From assembly GCA_040882505.1 (NCBI GenBank), contig JBBEBE010000008.1, forward strand, positions 248,001 through 312,000: a stretch of 64,000 nucleotides of DNA. Reading direction: 5' to 3'. This document shows positions 26,187 through 35,966 of this stretch, one piece after another. The notes beneath the pieces were generated by a model, which was not told the origin of the DNA, did no database searches, and saw only the letters and a list, made by a program, of their open reading frames with translations. A program made the position numbers and the translations under genes. Each line of letters begins with the position of its first letter. The stretch's first letter is position 1. This stretch comes from JBBEBE01 sp040882505. GTDB taxonomy: Bacteria; Bacteroidota; Rhodothermia; Balneolales; Balneolaceae.

Positions 26187-28526
26187 ATGCTTACTCAAAA
26201 TTTGGGATATCCGAGAATTGGTGCCGACAGGGATCTGAAGAGGATCGTTGAATCGTACTGGAAAGGCGATTGTGGGAAAAAGGAACTGGTTGAATCGACC
26301 TCTGTCCTTAAAAAGCTGCACTGGGCCAAACAGAAGCAGGCCGGAATTGATCTGGTGCCTTCCAACGACTTCTCCCTTTATGACCAGGTGCTGGACACCG
26401 CACTCCTGGTCGGTGCGATACCGGACCGATACAAAGAGTTGTATGTATGGGAAGATAAAACGTTTGATAGCTATCCGTTGGATACCTGCTTCGCCATGGC
26501 GCGTGGGTTGCAGAATGAGCAGTTCGATATTGCCGCCATGGAGATGACCAAGTGGTTCAACACCAATTACCACTACATCGTGCCTGAATTTACGCCCGAT
26601 CAGGAGTTTACATCTCTCTCTACCAAAATATTTGATGAGTATGAAGAAGCCAGGTCGGCAGGAGTTGTCACGAAACCGGTACTGATTGGTCCGGTAAGTT
26701 TTCTGTTGTTGGGCAAGGAGAAAAATGCTCCAGATGATTTTCACCGGCTTGATTTGTTGGAACGTCTTCTTCCCGTGTATCAGAAGATTCTTCACAGATT
26801 GGAGGAGATGGGTGTAGAATGGGTCCAGCTCGATGAGCCGTTCCTGGTTATGGATACGGATAAAAGAACAGAAAACGCGTTTAGAAATGCATACCAATCT
26901 TTTACCGGCGAAGAGAAGAGTTTGAAACTGATTCTGACGACCTATTTTGAAGGACTTTCCGGAAATGCAGAGTTGGCCTGTGATCTTCCCGTAGACGCCC
27001 TGCATATCGATCTGGTCGAAGCTCCGGATCAGTTGGGAGAGATATTGAACAAATTCGACGACGACAAGGTTCTTTCGTTGGGATTGGTAAATGGTCGGAA
27101 CATTTGGAAAACTGATTTGAAAGCAGCATCCACGCTGATGCAACAAGCAGAACAGAAGCTGGGTCGAGATCGGCTGATCATCGCTCCATCCTGTTCCATG
27201 CTGCACTGTCCGGTGGACCTGAACCAAGAATGTGACGAAACGACGCTTCCGCAAGAGGTAAAACAGTGGATGGCGTTTGCCGATCAAAAATTGGATGAAC
27301 TTTCACTGCTGAAGAAGCAGGCAGAAGGTTCTTTGAATGATGGAGAACGGGAGCAATTCGAGCATAATCAGAAATCACTTGCTGCAAAACGACACTCTTC
27401 GTTGGTTCACCATTCGAGTGTGCAGCGTCGAATGGAAAAACTGGACAGTTCGTATCTGCGAAGAAAGAATGGATACGAAGAACGTAAAAATGCCCAGAAA
27501 GGCAATCTGAATATTCCGGATCGATTTCCTTCCACCACGATCGGCTCATTTCCTCAGACCAAAGAGGTGCGGGGTTGGCGCGCTGATGCGAGAAACGGTC
27601 GCATCTCCCGGGGGGAGTACGAGAGAAGAGTCAAACAAGCCATTCGGGAATTGATTGAAAAGCAGGAAGAGATCGGATTGGACGTGTTGGTGCATGGAGA
27701 GTTCGAGCGAAATGACATGGTCGAGTATTTCGGCGAACACCTTTCCGGAGTGGCCTTTACACGGAACGGATGGGTACAGAGTTATGGGACGCGTGGGGTC
27801 AAGCCGCCTGTGATATATGGAGATGTGTTTCGTTCCGGCCCTGTAACGGTCCCGTGGATATCCTATGCGCAATCACTTACCGACAAACCAGTGAAAGGGA
27901 TGTTGACTGGCCCTGTTACCATTCTGCAGTGGTCGTTTGCCCGGAATGATCAGCCCCGCTCGGAAACAGCAAAACAGATTGCTCTCGCCATTCGGGACGA
28001 AGTAAAAGATCTCGAAGAGAACGGAATCCATATTATCCAGATAGATGAGCCGGCATTTCGCGAGGGTCTGCCTCTCAAGAAACGGGATCGGGACCACTAT
28101 CTGGGATGGGCGGTGGACGCGTTTCGAATTGCCTCGACATCTGTTCAGGACAAGACGCAGATCCATTCCCACATGTGTTATTCCGAGTTCAATGACATCA
28201 TTGAACATATCGCCCGTCTGGATGCGGATGTGATTTCGATTGAAACCTCTCGGTCACAACTGGAATTGCTGGATGCCTTCGTCGAGTTTGAATACCCCAA
28301 TGGGATCGGTCCGGGAGTGTATGACATCCACTCTCCGCGTGTTCCGTCGGTCGAAGAGTTGACAACACTTCTCGAGCAGGCGGTAAATATACTGGGAGAA
28401 GAGAAGGTCTGGGTGAATCCGGATTGTGGTCTCAAGACTCGGGGTTGGGAGGAGACCATCCGTTCTCTCGAGAATATGGTTCAGGCAGCAAAAAGAATGA
28501 GAGAGAATCGGCACAGTAAAGTCTGA
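26187..28526 (+). CDS. metE: Cobalamin-independent methionine synthase MetE
   Basis: MetE transfers a methyl group from 5-methyl-tetrahydropteroyl-triglutamate to homocysteine without B12. The 779-residue length is normal. The N-terminal barrel begins NLGYPRIGADRDLKR and the catalytic barrel TTIGSFPQTKEVR. The zinc ligands are present: His662 and Cys664 in IHSHMCYSEF and Cys747 in WVNPDCGLKTR, with the same 83-residue Cys-Cys spacing as in E. coli MetE. ATG 26187 is preceded by AAAGGGA; the longer frame from 26085 would start inside the riboswitch leader. It is controlled by the upstream cobalamin riboswitch and followed at 51 bases by nrdB with no terminator. Confidence 0.98.
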   Translation: MLTQNLGYPRIGADRDLKRIVESYWKGDCGKKELVESTSVLKKLHWAKQKQAGIDLVPSNDFSLYDQVLDTALLVGAIPDRYKELYVWEDKTFDSYPLDTCFAMARGLQNEQFDIAAMEMTKWFNTNYHYIVPEFTPDQEFTSLSTKIFDEYEEARSAGVVTKPVLIGPVSFLLLGKEKNAPDDFHRLDLLERLLPVYQKILHRLEEMGVEWVQLDEPFLVMDTDKRTENAFRNAYQSFTGEEKSLKLILTTYFEGLSGNAELACDLPVDALHIDLVEAPDQLGEILNKFDDDKVLSLGLVNGRNIWKTDLKAASTLMQQAEQKLGRDRLIIAPSCSMLHCPVDLNQECDETTLPQEVKQWMAFADQKLDELSLLKKQAEGSLNDGEREQFEHNQKSLAAKRHSSLVHHSSVQRRMEKLDSSYLRRKNGYEERKNAQKGNLNIPDRFPSTTIGSFPQTKEVRGWRADARNGRISRGEYERRVKQAIRELIEKQEEIGLDVLVHGEFERNDMVEYFGEHLSGVAFTRNGWVQSYGTRGVKPPVIYGDVFRSGPVTVPWISYAQSLTDKPVKGMLTGPVTILQWSFARNDQPRSETAKQIALAIRDEVKDLEENGIHIIQIDEPAFREGLPLKKRDRDHYLGWAVDAFRIASTSVQDKTQIHSHMCYSEFNDIIEHIARLDADVISIETSRSQLELLDAFVEFEYPNGIGPGVYDIHSPRVPSVEELTTLLEQAVNILGEEKVWVNPDCGLKTRGWEETIRSLENMVQAAKRMRENRHSKV

Positions 28527-28577
28527 CAGCCCACCTATGCGATTGATATTCAACACACATATAAACGACAGAGGGTC

Positions 28578-29564
28578 ATGGAAAAAAGATTAATTGCAAA
28601 AACGTCGGTACGGGACAATATCGAGTTGAGCGAAACACCGTCCTATCCTGTGTTCAGGGAGATTTACGAAAAACAGAAGAAAGCAATCTGGTTTCCGGAA
28701 GAGTTGAACATCCAGCAAGACGTGCTGGACTACAATTCGCTGACTCCGGACGAGAAAGACTTGTTCGATACGGCCGTGGGTTATTTCTGTTCATCGGAGC
28801 TTCTGGTGCAAAATGTATTGGTCAACTCGTTTTTCCCAATGCTAAGCGATCCGCATGCGAAAATGAGTTTCAGTACCCAACTCTTTATGGAGAACATTCA
28901 CAGTGATTTTTTCGAAATCGTTCTTCAGAGCTTCAATATGGATCGGGAACAGATGTATCGGGTGGCGTTTGATGATCCCGTTTTGAAGAAGAAGCAGGAT
29001 CTGATTGTCGAAGAGATCGACAAGATTAGTTATGGCAAGATCGACCCCGAAACGTTGCAAGGAAAGAAGGATGTCCTGAGAGCCATTCTTCTGAACAACA
29101 TCGTGTTGGAGGGGATCTTTTTCTACTCCCTGTTTGCCCACTTCTTCGCGATGAAGGATATGGGCAAAATGAAGAATGTGGTTTCCGGTGTGGAGCTGGT
29201 GCTGATTGATGAATCTCTGCACCTTCAAAACGGGATCGAGGCGATATTGATCATCCTGGAGGAGCACCCGGAGATTAACGAGGATGAACAATATGTGGAG
29301 GAGATCCGGGAGGTTATTCTACGGGGAACGGAACTGGAGATCGAGTATGTGAAACACAAGTTTGGAGATCGAACCATTCTGGGGATCTCTTGTGGAGAAT
29401 TGGAGCGTTATCTGAAGTATATCACGGATCGGAGACTGGAGGAGCTGGGCTTTTTTCCCGAATTCAACATTTTGGAGAATCCGCTTCGATTTCTCCAAAA
29501 AGAAGATGTGAAGAAGCTCATCAACTTCTTCGAGGTTTCCTCTACTGAATACACCAATTACTAA
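28578..29564 (+). CDS. nrdB: Ribonucleotide reductase small subunit, class Ic-type (Phe at the radical-Tyr site)
   Basis: This 328-residue R2 subunit supplies the oxidant for deoxyribonucleotide synthesis. Metal ligands are Glu74 (CSSELL), Glu105 and His108 (MENIHSDFF), Glu178 (LEGIFF), and Glu212 and His215 (DESLHL). The position of the radical tyrosine, seven residues after Glu105, is Phe112. Phe here together with Glu instead of Asp as first ligand is the class Ic signature of Chlamydia trachomatis NrdB. All six ligands and the Phe align to that protein with a constant offset of 15. A Mn/Fe cofactor and no tyrosyl radical are therefore expected. It lies between metE and nrdA in an apparent operon; GAGGG precedes the ATG. 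Confidence 0.96.
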   Translation: MEKRLIAKTSVRDNIELSETPSYPVFREIYEKQKKAIWFPEELNIQQDVLDYNSLTPDEKDLFDTAVGYFCSSELLVQNVLVNSFFPMLSDPHAKMSFSTQLFMENIHSDFFEIVLQSFNMDREQMYRVAFDDPVLKKKQDLIVEEIDKISYGKIDPETLQGKKDVLRAILLNNIVLEGIFFYSLFAHFFAMKDMGKMKNVVSGVELVLIDESLHLQNGIEAILIILEEHPEINEDEQYVEEIREVILRGTELEIEYVKHKFGDRTILGISCGELERYLKYITDRRLEELGFFPEFNILENPLRFLQKEDVKKLINFFEVSSTEYTNY

Positions 29565-29577
29565 ACCGAAGATCACC

Positions 29578-32043
29578 ATGCAACGTACAGTCATTAAACG
29601 AGACGGTTCCAGAGAGCGCTTCGAAACCCAGAAAATTATCAATGCCATTTTCGAGATCCTGTCGGGTCTGGATGTGGAGGATGATTACGAAATCGTGTTC
29701 CGAATCATGAAAGAGCTGGATCTGAAAATTCCCGAAGAAGTCGCATCGGAAGAGATCGACCAGCTTCTTTTGAAAGCGATCGAACAGTTGATCCCGCAGC
29801 ATCCAAGGTACGACCGGCTGGCGACGAGGCAGCTACTCAAACAGATCAACAAGAAAATTGACCGAAAGATGAACGGATTCGGTGAGTATCTACATTCTGC
29901 CATTCGACAGAATCTGGTGGTCGATCGTGTCTTGGAATTTGATGTTGATCTGTTGGAATCGTCACTGGATAATTCCCGGAACGAAGAGTTCGACTATTTC
30001 GGCCTGACGACCCTTCGTGACCGTTATCTGATGAGGGACCGGGATCAGCAAATCATGGAGAAACCACAGTGGTTTTTCATGCGTGTGGCGATGGGGATTG
30101 GAGATACCAACGAACAGGTCGTCAAAATCTATAACAAGCTCTCCAGAATGGAGTATTTGCACTCCACCCCGACGTTGTTCAACTCGGCGACACCGATGTC
30201 CCAATATTCATCCTGTTACGTCAGTGTGGTGGACGATTCGTTGGAGTCGATCATGGAGAAGGCGCGGGAAACCGCGTTTCTGGCCAAGCATGCCGGCGGA
30301 GTGGGCACGGATGTTTCCCGTATCCGGGCAACTGGATCGCTCATTCACTCGTTGAATGCCAAGTCATCGGGCGTGATCCCCTTTATCAAAATGTACGATG
30401 CGTTGATCAACTCCATCCAGCAGGGGGGGCGTAGACGAAGCTCGCAAGTGATTTCCATTCAACCTTGGCATCTGGATGTGGAGGCCTTCCTGGACCTTCG
30501 TGAAACCACTGGAAACGCCTATTTCAGAACGCCCTCACTCAATACGACGATATGGATGCCGGACGAGATGATGTCTCGAATCGAAAAGAAGGAACCGATC
30601 TATCTGTTTGATCCGGGTGAATGTCCGGAGCTGGTGGATGCCGTGGGCAATGATTTTTCCGTCAAGTACAGTCGGCGAATCGAACAGGCCGAAAACGGAG
30701 AACTATACCAGTACAAAAAGCTCGACGGGGAGACGTTCTTCAAAAAATACCTGTTCAAACTGGCCAAGACCGGACACCCCTGGTTGGTATTCAAGGATGA
30801 ACACAATCGAAAGAACCCGTGTCCACACTACAGTGTGATCAACAGTTCGAACCTCTGTACGGAAATTTCCATCCCCAACCGTCCGGACTCCACGGCTGTC
30901 TGTACGCTGGCATCTTTGAATCTCTCCAAACATGTGGACGGGAAGAGGCGGGATTTCGATTGGTCCAATATCCAGGATACACTTGAAACGATGGTGCTTG
31001 CACTGGATAATATTCTGGACAAGAACTTTTATCCATCGGAGGAGGCGCGTCGGAATACAATGGATTTACGGCCGTTGGGCATCGGCGTAATGGGCTTTTC
31101 CGAAGCGTTGGCCGACCTGGGAGTCGCTTACGATTCCGAAGAGGCGGTCATCTACGCCCGTAAGATCGGTCGATTCATGCGAAAGGTCTGCTACGCGTGT
31201 TCGGAACAGCTGGCCGTGGATCGAGGTTCGTTCGAGCATTATAAAGAGATGGAGAGGACCGGACAGGGGTACGCCTACACGCCCCGCCGGAACGCCGTCC
31301 TTTTGGCGATCGCGCCGACAGCGACCATCTCCATTATCTGCGGAACCACTTCCTCTATTGACAGCTATTTCAGTAATCTCTATTCACGAGATACCCTTTC
31401 AGGAAAACATATCGTCATCAACCGGAAGTTGATCGAGGAATTGGAGTCCAAAGGACACTGGAATGACGAGATCGCCCGGTTGATCAAGCATCACAATGGC
31501 TCGGTGCAGCAGATAGACGAACTGGACGATGTGATCAACAAAGACGTGTATAAAACCGCATACGAGATTCATCCAAAACGTCAGGTCGATATCGCGGCCG
31601 CGTTTCAGGAGTCTGTTGATCAAGCTGTTTCAAAGTCCATCTATATGGATGAACGGCTTCGAAACAACATGTCTGCGATCTATCTTTACGCATGGGAGAA
31701 GAAGTTGAAGTCTACCTACTACTGCTTTGTTGACAAGGTCATCAAGGGAGAAAAGTACACATCCAAGGTTAATAAACGGGGAAGCCGGGTTGGATTTGGT
31801 GGATCCCCGGAGCGTCGGAACAAGGAGGCTGTGAAGGATGAGGGTGACCAACCGTCCGGTTCAACCCGTCGGTCAGGATTCAACGTCCAGCCCGACGACG
31901 AGGAGAAGCGTTTCAGAGAACAACACATTGTTGAAGCACGAGAGAAGTTTGGGAACGAGACCGTCGAGCAGGCGTTGAATGCAGATGCTTCTTCCTGCCC
32001 GACCGATCCGCTGTTGCGAAAGATCTGCCCGAGTTGTGAGTGA
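29578..32043 (+). CDS. nrdA: Ribonucleoside-diphosphate reductase large subunit
   Basis: This 821-residue class I R1 subunit reduces ribonucleoside diphosphates. An N-terminal ATP-cone (TVIKRDGSRERFETQKI onward) indicates dATP/ATP activity control. Catalytic features are SSCYVSVVDDS (first redox Cys), NSSNLCTEI (thiyl-radical Cys with Asn and Glu), VCTLASLNLS (second redox Cys) and the C-terminal shuttle pair KICPSCE. An Arg/Ser/Gly-rich insert of about 60 residues (KRGSRVGFGGSPERRN onward) precedes the tail and is probably a flexible linker. ATG 29578 is 13 bases after the nrdB stop. It is the last gene of the apparent metE-nrdB-nrdA unit and meets the convergent PepSY gene at ten bases. Confidence 0.97.
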   Translation: MQRTVIKRDGSRERFETQKIINAIFEILSGLDVEDDYEIVFRIMKELDLKIPEEVASEEIDQLLLKAIEQLIPQHPRYDRLATRQLLKQINKKIDRKMNGFGEYLHSAIRQNLVVDRVLEFDVDLLESSLDNSRNEEFDYFGLTTLRDRYLMRDRDQQIMEKPQWFFMRVAMGIGDTNEQVVKIYNKLSRMEYLHSTPTLFNSATPMSQYSSCYVSVVDDSLESIMEKARETAFLAKHAGGVGTDVSRIRATGSLIHSLNAKSSGVIPFIKMYDALINSIQQGGRRRSSQVISIQPWHLDVEAFLDLRETTGNAYFRTPSLNTTIWMPDEMMSRIEKKEPIYLFDPGECPELVDAVGNDFSVKYSRRIEQAENGELYQYKKLDGETFFKKYLFKLAKTGHPWLVFKDEHNRKNPCPHYSVINSSNLCTEISIPNRPDSTAVCTLASLNLSKHVDGKRRDFDWSNIQDTLETMVLALDNILDKNFYPSEEARRNTMDLRPLGIGVMGFSEALADLGVAYDSEEAVIYARKIGRFMRKVCYACSEQLAVDRGSFEHYKEMERTGQGYAYTPRRNAVLLAIAPTATISIICGTTSSIDSYFSNLYSRDTLSGKHIVINRKLIEELESKGHWNDEIARLIKHHNGSVQQIDELDDVINKDVYKTAYEIHPKRQVDIAAAFQESVDQAVSKSIYMDERLRNNMSAIYLYAWEKKLKSTYYCFVDKVIKGEKYTSKVNKRGSRVGFGGSPERRNKEAVKDEGDQPSGSTRRSGFNVQPDDEEKRFREQHIVEAREKFGNETVEQALNADASSCPTDPLLRKICPSCE

Positions 32044-32052
32044 CGGGTATTT

Positions 32053-33429
32053 CTACTCCTTCCGGATTTTCCGGATGTAGATCCAGATTCCGGAGCCGGC
32101 CGTGGCTGCGATCGACAGACAGAACAGAATCATGAGTACGTCCCGGGCAACCATTCCGATGGGATTCAGAAAGTGCCATTTGTGAATCATGATGAAGAAC
32201 AGTCCGGAAAATCGCCTGCTCTGGCCAAATATTGCCGCCAGTTGACCGGTCCGGGTTTCGATGTAGTAGGTCTGTTTGTCGTCGTATTCCAACTTGACAA
32301 CAGGCAATCGCTTGTTGATGAATCCGTATTCGCCCTGGAAACGATGGACCGCGGAGACGTTGGTTGCATGTTCCGGAGCGCCAAACATGCTCGCAAGATG
32401 TGTAGCGTAGATTTCGTCACCATCCGGAAGCTGGTCTCCGCTGTCGACATGGAGATAACCGGTGCTACCGTCTTCATACTGGATTCGGTGATAGGTCTCT
32501 CCGCTCATGGATACCAGTGACCATTCGTACGGGGTTTCTCTCGTAGACAAGGCCTCTTCCACGGAGTGAGAGAAATCCCGGATCCGGATCGGGGTCTCGT
32601 CTACGTAGAGGTGCCGGTTGTCCGGTGACAGCGAGCTGCTCGTGGTTTGAACGAATGCACTCGTCGAAAACATGATCAGGGCCAGAGAAACGGCGATCCC
32701 GAGGTATCGGTGTGTCTTCCGAAAACCGAATTCGGCCGGGTTGTTTGTGAAGCCGAAGACGGCGATACCGAACAGGCCACTGAGTGCCGAAGCCAGTGAG
32801 AGCAATAACAGAACTACGGGACGAAACCAACCGGCAAAGCTCAGAAACCCGAAGTTGTGAAACAGCCAGAACAGGGCCTGGTTCACTTGTCTGAATCTGT
32901 CTGTCGCCGTTCCCAGGCGGGAGGACCCTGTATCGACGTAGACCCGGATTCGGTCTTCCCGGTCAAAGGAGACTCTGTAGACAGGGAGCAATCGATTGAT
33001 CTCTCGATATTGGCTGGTGAAGTCTGTGAGCAGGACGATGTCCGTGACAGCCGGTCGGTCGTCACCGAGAAAGTGACGCGCCAATTGACGCGCGTACCGT
33101 TGGTCTCCGTCCGGGATGAGGTCCCCCGTTTCTGCGTCAAAGTACTGCAGAGCCGGATTTCCGGGCCATCGAATTTGATAGGCCGTCCGATTTTCGAGTT
33201 CCACAAGTCGAATCCGTTCAGCGGTTGTTGTCGCTTCCGATGCCAACACCTCATGCAATGGCATGAGGTGTTGGGTAGACAGGGTAACCGAATAGGGTTG
33301 ATTTGTGGCGATATTTGGTTGGAACCAGTTCATCAATGGGTGCGTAATTCCGCTGAGTGCCCACAGCACAACTGGAATGCATGCGATGATACCCAGTTGT
33401 CTGTGCCAGGTATAGAGTCGTTTTTTCAT
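32053..33429 (-). CDS. PepSY-associated membrane protein
   Basis: This 458-residue inner-membrane protein is of the PepSY-TM family. The first helix contains the family signature YTWHRQLGIIACIPVVLWAL, with further helices near residues 190-260 and at the C-terminus (MILFCLSIAATAGSGIWIYI), and two periplasmic PepSY-like segments. Such proteins accompany siderophore or metal receptors and some are thought to reduce ferric complexes; that role is inferred from family context. Start ATG 33429 overlaps the stop of the upstream TonB receptor by ATGA, so translation is coupled. The frame could extend to 33453 but the overlap start fits the family better. Confidence 0.88.
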   Translation of the reverse strand: MKKRLYTWHRQLGIIACIPVVLWALSGITHPLMNWFQPNIATNQPYSVTLSTQHLMPLHEVLASEATTTAERIRLVELENRTAYQIRWPGNPALQYFDAETGDLIPDGDQRYARQLARHFLGDDRPAVTDIVLLTDFTSQYREINRLLPVYRVSFDREDRIRVYVDTGSSRLGTATDRFRQVNQALFWLFHNFGFLSFAGWFRPVVLLLLSLASALSGLFGIAVFGFTNNPAEFGFRKTHRYLGIAVSLALIMFSTSAFVQTTSSSLSPDNRHLYVDETPIRIRDFSHSVEEALSTRETPYEWSLVSMSGETYHRIQYEDGSTGYLHVDSGDQLPDGDEIYATHLASMFGAPEHATNVSAVHRFQGEYGFINKRLPVVKLEYDDKQTYYIETRTGQLAAIFGQSRRFSGLFFIMIHKWHFLNPIGMVARDVLMILFCLSIAATAGSGIWIYIRKIRKE

Positions 33430-35735
33430 TGGTTCTGCCCGGTTTGATTCCAAGAGAGCTCGACAGAGAGGAGCAGGTTTCTGCCCGGTGCCGGGTTGTA
33501 ATATCGGGGAGGTCCTCCTCCAAACGAAGAGGCGTTCAGGCTGGAGCGGGGAGAGTATCGTTCGTCAAAAAGGTTGTTCACGCTCAGGGATGTCCGGATG
33601 TTCCACTGGTCTCCAACAGGGCGTTCGATTCCTCCCCGAAGATTCACGACAGCATAGCTCTCGTTAAATACGCTGTTCTCATCGGTGAGAGGCCGTCGAT
33701 CCATGAAGGAGAAGTCTCCAATGAGGAAGACGCCGCCGACTGTAGAGATATCCACGTTTGTTCTCAGTGAGTGGGGTGAAATACCCGAGAGGTGATTGCC
33801 GGCGACATCCGTTCCATTGACGACAAAGGTGTCAAAGGTGTGGTCCGAATAGGTATAGGTGACGGCCGGTCGAATCTGTCGAACCAATCCAGAATACCGA
33901 TGGAGTACGATGGCGTTCAGGGCCAACTCCACTCCCTTGTGGGAGGTTTTTCCGGCATTCTCGTAGAGGGTCTGACCGGGACCCACGGACCTCGGAACCA
34001 GCTCGTCACGGATAGACATTCGGTAGAGTGTCAGATCAAGGTTCACTCGCCTGTCCATGAATTGGCCTCGCGTACCGATCTCGTAGTTGACCCCTTTTTC
34101 GGCATCGATGGATCGGTTGATGGATCCGTCGGGCAGGGAGATCTCGTTCGTGGTCGGGGGCGAGAAGCCGTAACTCACGCCACCGTGGACGGACCAGTCA
34201 TCGGTAAGGAGATAGAGAAGTGAAATACGGGGAGAGACGGAGAGGTCAAAGGATTGGATTCCGGTTTGGTCGTTCCCGTTGGCCTTCAACAGATCCAGAA
34301 TGTCGTACCGGAATTTGTTGACACTCAAGCCTCCAACGGCACGCAATCGGTCGGTTAAATTCGCTTCGGTCTGGGCGAATGCACTCCACTGAACGACCGA
34401 TGTTTCCAGATCACTCAGAATCCCGCCGGGGTCTCCTGCTACATTCTCGTATCGACGTCCGACGACAAATTGATACATCGCTTCCACACCGATATTGTGC
34501 CGCAAGGAAAATCCGGCGAGGTCGTGGCTCAACGTTGTGACGGTTCGACCGCCGTAGTTCTGTTGACCGTTGCGCAGGTACGCAAACGCCAGTGGGTGGT
34601 CCAGTTCATAGAAGCTTCCAAACAGGCTGCTCTGCTGTTCGACAGCTTTGTTGAAATGAAAGTCGTGACTCAAGCCCATGCGGGTCCATCTCTGATCTCG
34701 TCCGGTATTCAAGGCGACAGCCTGTGGCTCTGCAGCTCGGGGATTGGAGTCGAACTCTTCTTCGGTCAGCGACCCGGGAATTTGACTCTGCTGATTCGAA
34801 ACGGAAGCGATATAGTTGAATGTGGAGCGGTCCGTGTAGTAGGAGCCGGTTGTGGTAAAGAAGAGACGATCGTCCATGCTCTGTGCCCGGTATCCGTCAT
34901 AGGTCTGAGATCCTCCAGAGACACGAATTTCGGATTGTTCCGAACGGTTGCTGACAGACAGGGTATGGGTTCGAAGTCCATACGACCCGGTACCGGACCG
35001 TGCCCGGACGGACGTTCCTGCAGGGCTTTTTGCGGTTTCGAAGCGAATGACTCCGCCAAGACCGGCACCATACATGCTTGATGCAGGCCCTCGGATGACC
35101 TCGGCTCGCCCAATATTCTGAAGGTCGATGGCTTCTACACGCGTAAATCCGTCCGCTTCCGTAATCGGGATGTCATTCAGATAGATACGCAGGTTTCGAA
35201 CGCCGAACGGGGCACGAAATCCAGCGCCTCGAATGGAGATGCGGGTATCGGCCGTATGGCTTTGATCTGCCTGCACACCGGGGACTCGATTGAGTAGATC
35301 CGGAATGCGAATACCATCCGTATTTCTGACGGGTTCCTGAGAGACCATCGAGATGGACCCGGGGGTTTCGATTAGTCGTTGGTCGCTTTCAAAGGATGTG
35401 ACAGTGATCTCCTGCAGTGTCGCATCCATCGGTTGTAACTCGATGATCAGTGAGTCTTCCGTGGAAGACACATCGATTCGTTTGGACTCATATCCGACAT
35501 AGGAGACGAGAATAGAGGAAGGAATGTCACTTAGAGATAGTGAAAATCGCCCCTCGATGTCCGTCGAGGAGCCTGTTCGATGGTGGTGTTCAACGACATT
35601 TGCCCCTTGAAGAGGGGATTGAGTGATGGAATCGACCACTTGTCCCGTGACTGTCTGGGCGAGTATCTGACTCGGAAACAGCATCGTATACAGAAAGAAC
35701 AAGCAGATCGTGAAAACGTGATGTTTGGATTTCAT
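33426..35735 (-). CDS. TonB-dependent receptor, iron/siderophore type
   Basis: This 769-residue outer-membrane receptor has a signal peptide ending PSQILAQ, a carboxypeptidase-regulatory-like domain (VTGQVVDSITQSPLQGANV to YVGYESKRIDV), TonB-box-like LQEITVTSF, a plug (GIRIPDLLNRVPGVQ, AEVIRGPASSMYGAGLGGVI) and a barrel ending in VELSWNQTGQNQ. Length and plug resemble FecA-like ferric-chelate receptors. The translationally coupled PepSY membrane protein and the upstream Cys-motif small protein support metal uptake. No Shine-Dalgarno precedes the ATG; the leader is T-rich with heptamer repeats. The actual ligand (siderophore, heme or another metal chelate) is undetermined. Confidence 0.92.
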   Translation of the reverse strand: MKSKHHVFTICLFFLYTMLFPSQILAQTVTGQVVDSITQSPLQGANVVEHHHRTGSSTDIEGRFSLSLSDIPSSILVSYVGYESKRIDVSSTEDSLIIELQPMDATLQEITVTSFESDQRLIETPGSISMVSQEPVRNTDGIRIPDLLNRVPGVQADQSHTADTRISIRGAGFRAPFGVRNLRIYLNDIPITEADGFTRVEAIDLQNIGRAEVIRGPASSMYGAGLGGVIRFETAKSPAGTSVRARSGTGSYGLRTHTLSVSNRSEQSEIRVSGGSQTYDGYRAQSMDDRLFFTTTGSYYTDRSTFNYIASVSNQQSQIPGSLTEEEFDSNPRAAEPQAVALNTGRDQRWTRMGLSHDFHFNKAVEQQSSLFGSFYELDHPLAFAYLRNGQQNYGGRTVTTLSHDLAGFSLRHNIGVEAMYQFVVGRRYENVAGDPGGILSDLETSVVQWSAFAQTEANLTDRLRAVGGLSVNKFRYDILDLLKANGNDQTGIQSFDLSVSPRISLLYLLTDDWSVHGGVSYGFSPPTTNEISLPDGSINRSIDAEKGVNYEIGTRGQFMDRRVNLDLTLYRMSIRDELVPRSVGPGQTLYENAGKTSHKGVELALNAIVLHRYSGLVRQIRPAVTYTYSDHTFDTFVVNGTDVAGNHLSGISPHSLRTNVDISTVGGVFLIGDFSFMDRRPLTDENSVFNESYAVVNLRGGIERPVGDQWNIRTSLSVNNLFDERYSPRSSLNASSFGGGPPRYYNPAPGRNLLLSVELSWNQTGQNQ

Positions 35736-35741
35736 TATATT

Positions 35742-35760
35742 AAAGTAAAAAGTAAAAAGT
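35742..35760 (-). repeat. Short tandem heptamer repeat before the TonB receptor
   Basis: AAAGT followed by two copies of AAAAAGT on the plus strand (ACTTTTT units on the coding strand), ending seven bases upstream of the receptor ATG. It occupies the place where a ribosome binding site would be. Copy-number change here could alter expression. Confidence 0.5.
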
Positions 35761-35966
35761 GAAAATGACCATTCTTCCGTGTTTCCGAATTCACGATGGA
35801 ATACACACCGAACCGCAGATTCCGGAAAACAGCACAGTACAACAGAAGGCCGATTCCGATCCGTGGACGGGTGAGTTGAATGCAGACGTCTCCTCTCCTT
35901 TACGCAAGGAAAGGTTGGAATCCGGATCCAATGAAGTTGAATGAAGCAGGTTGTGGCAATGCGGAC

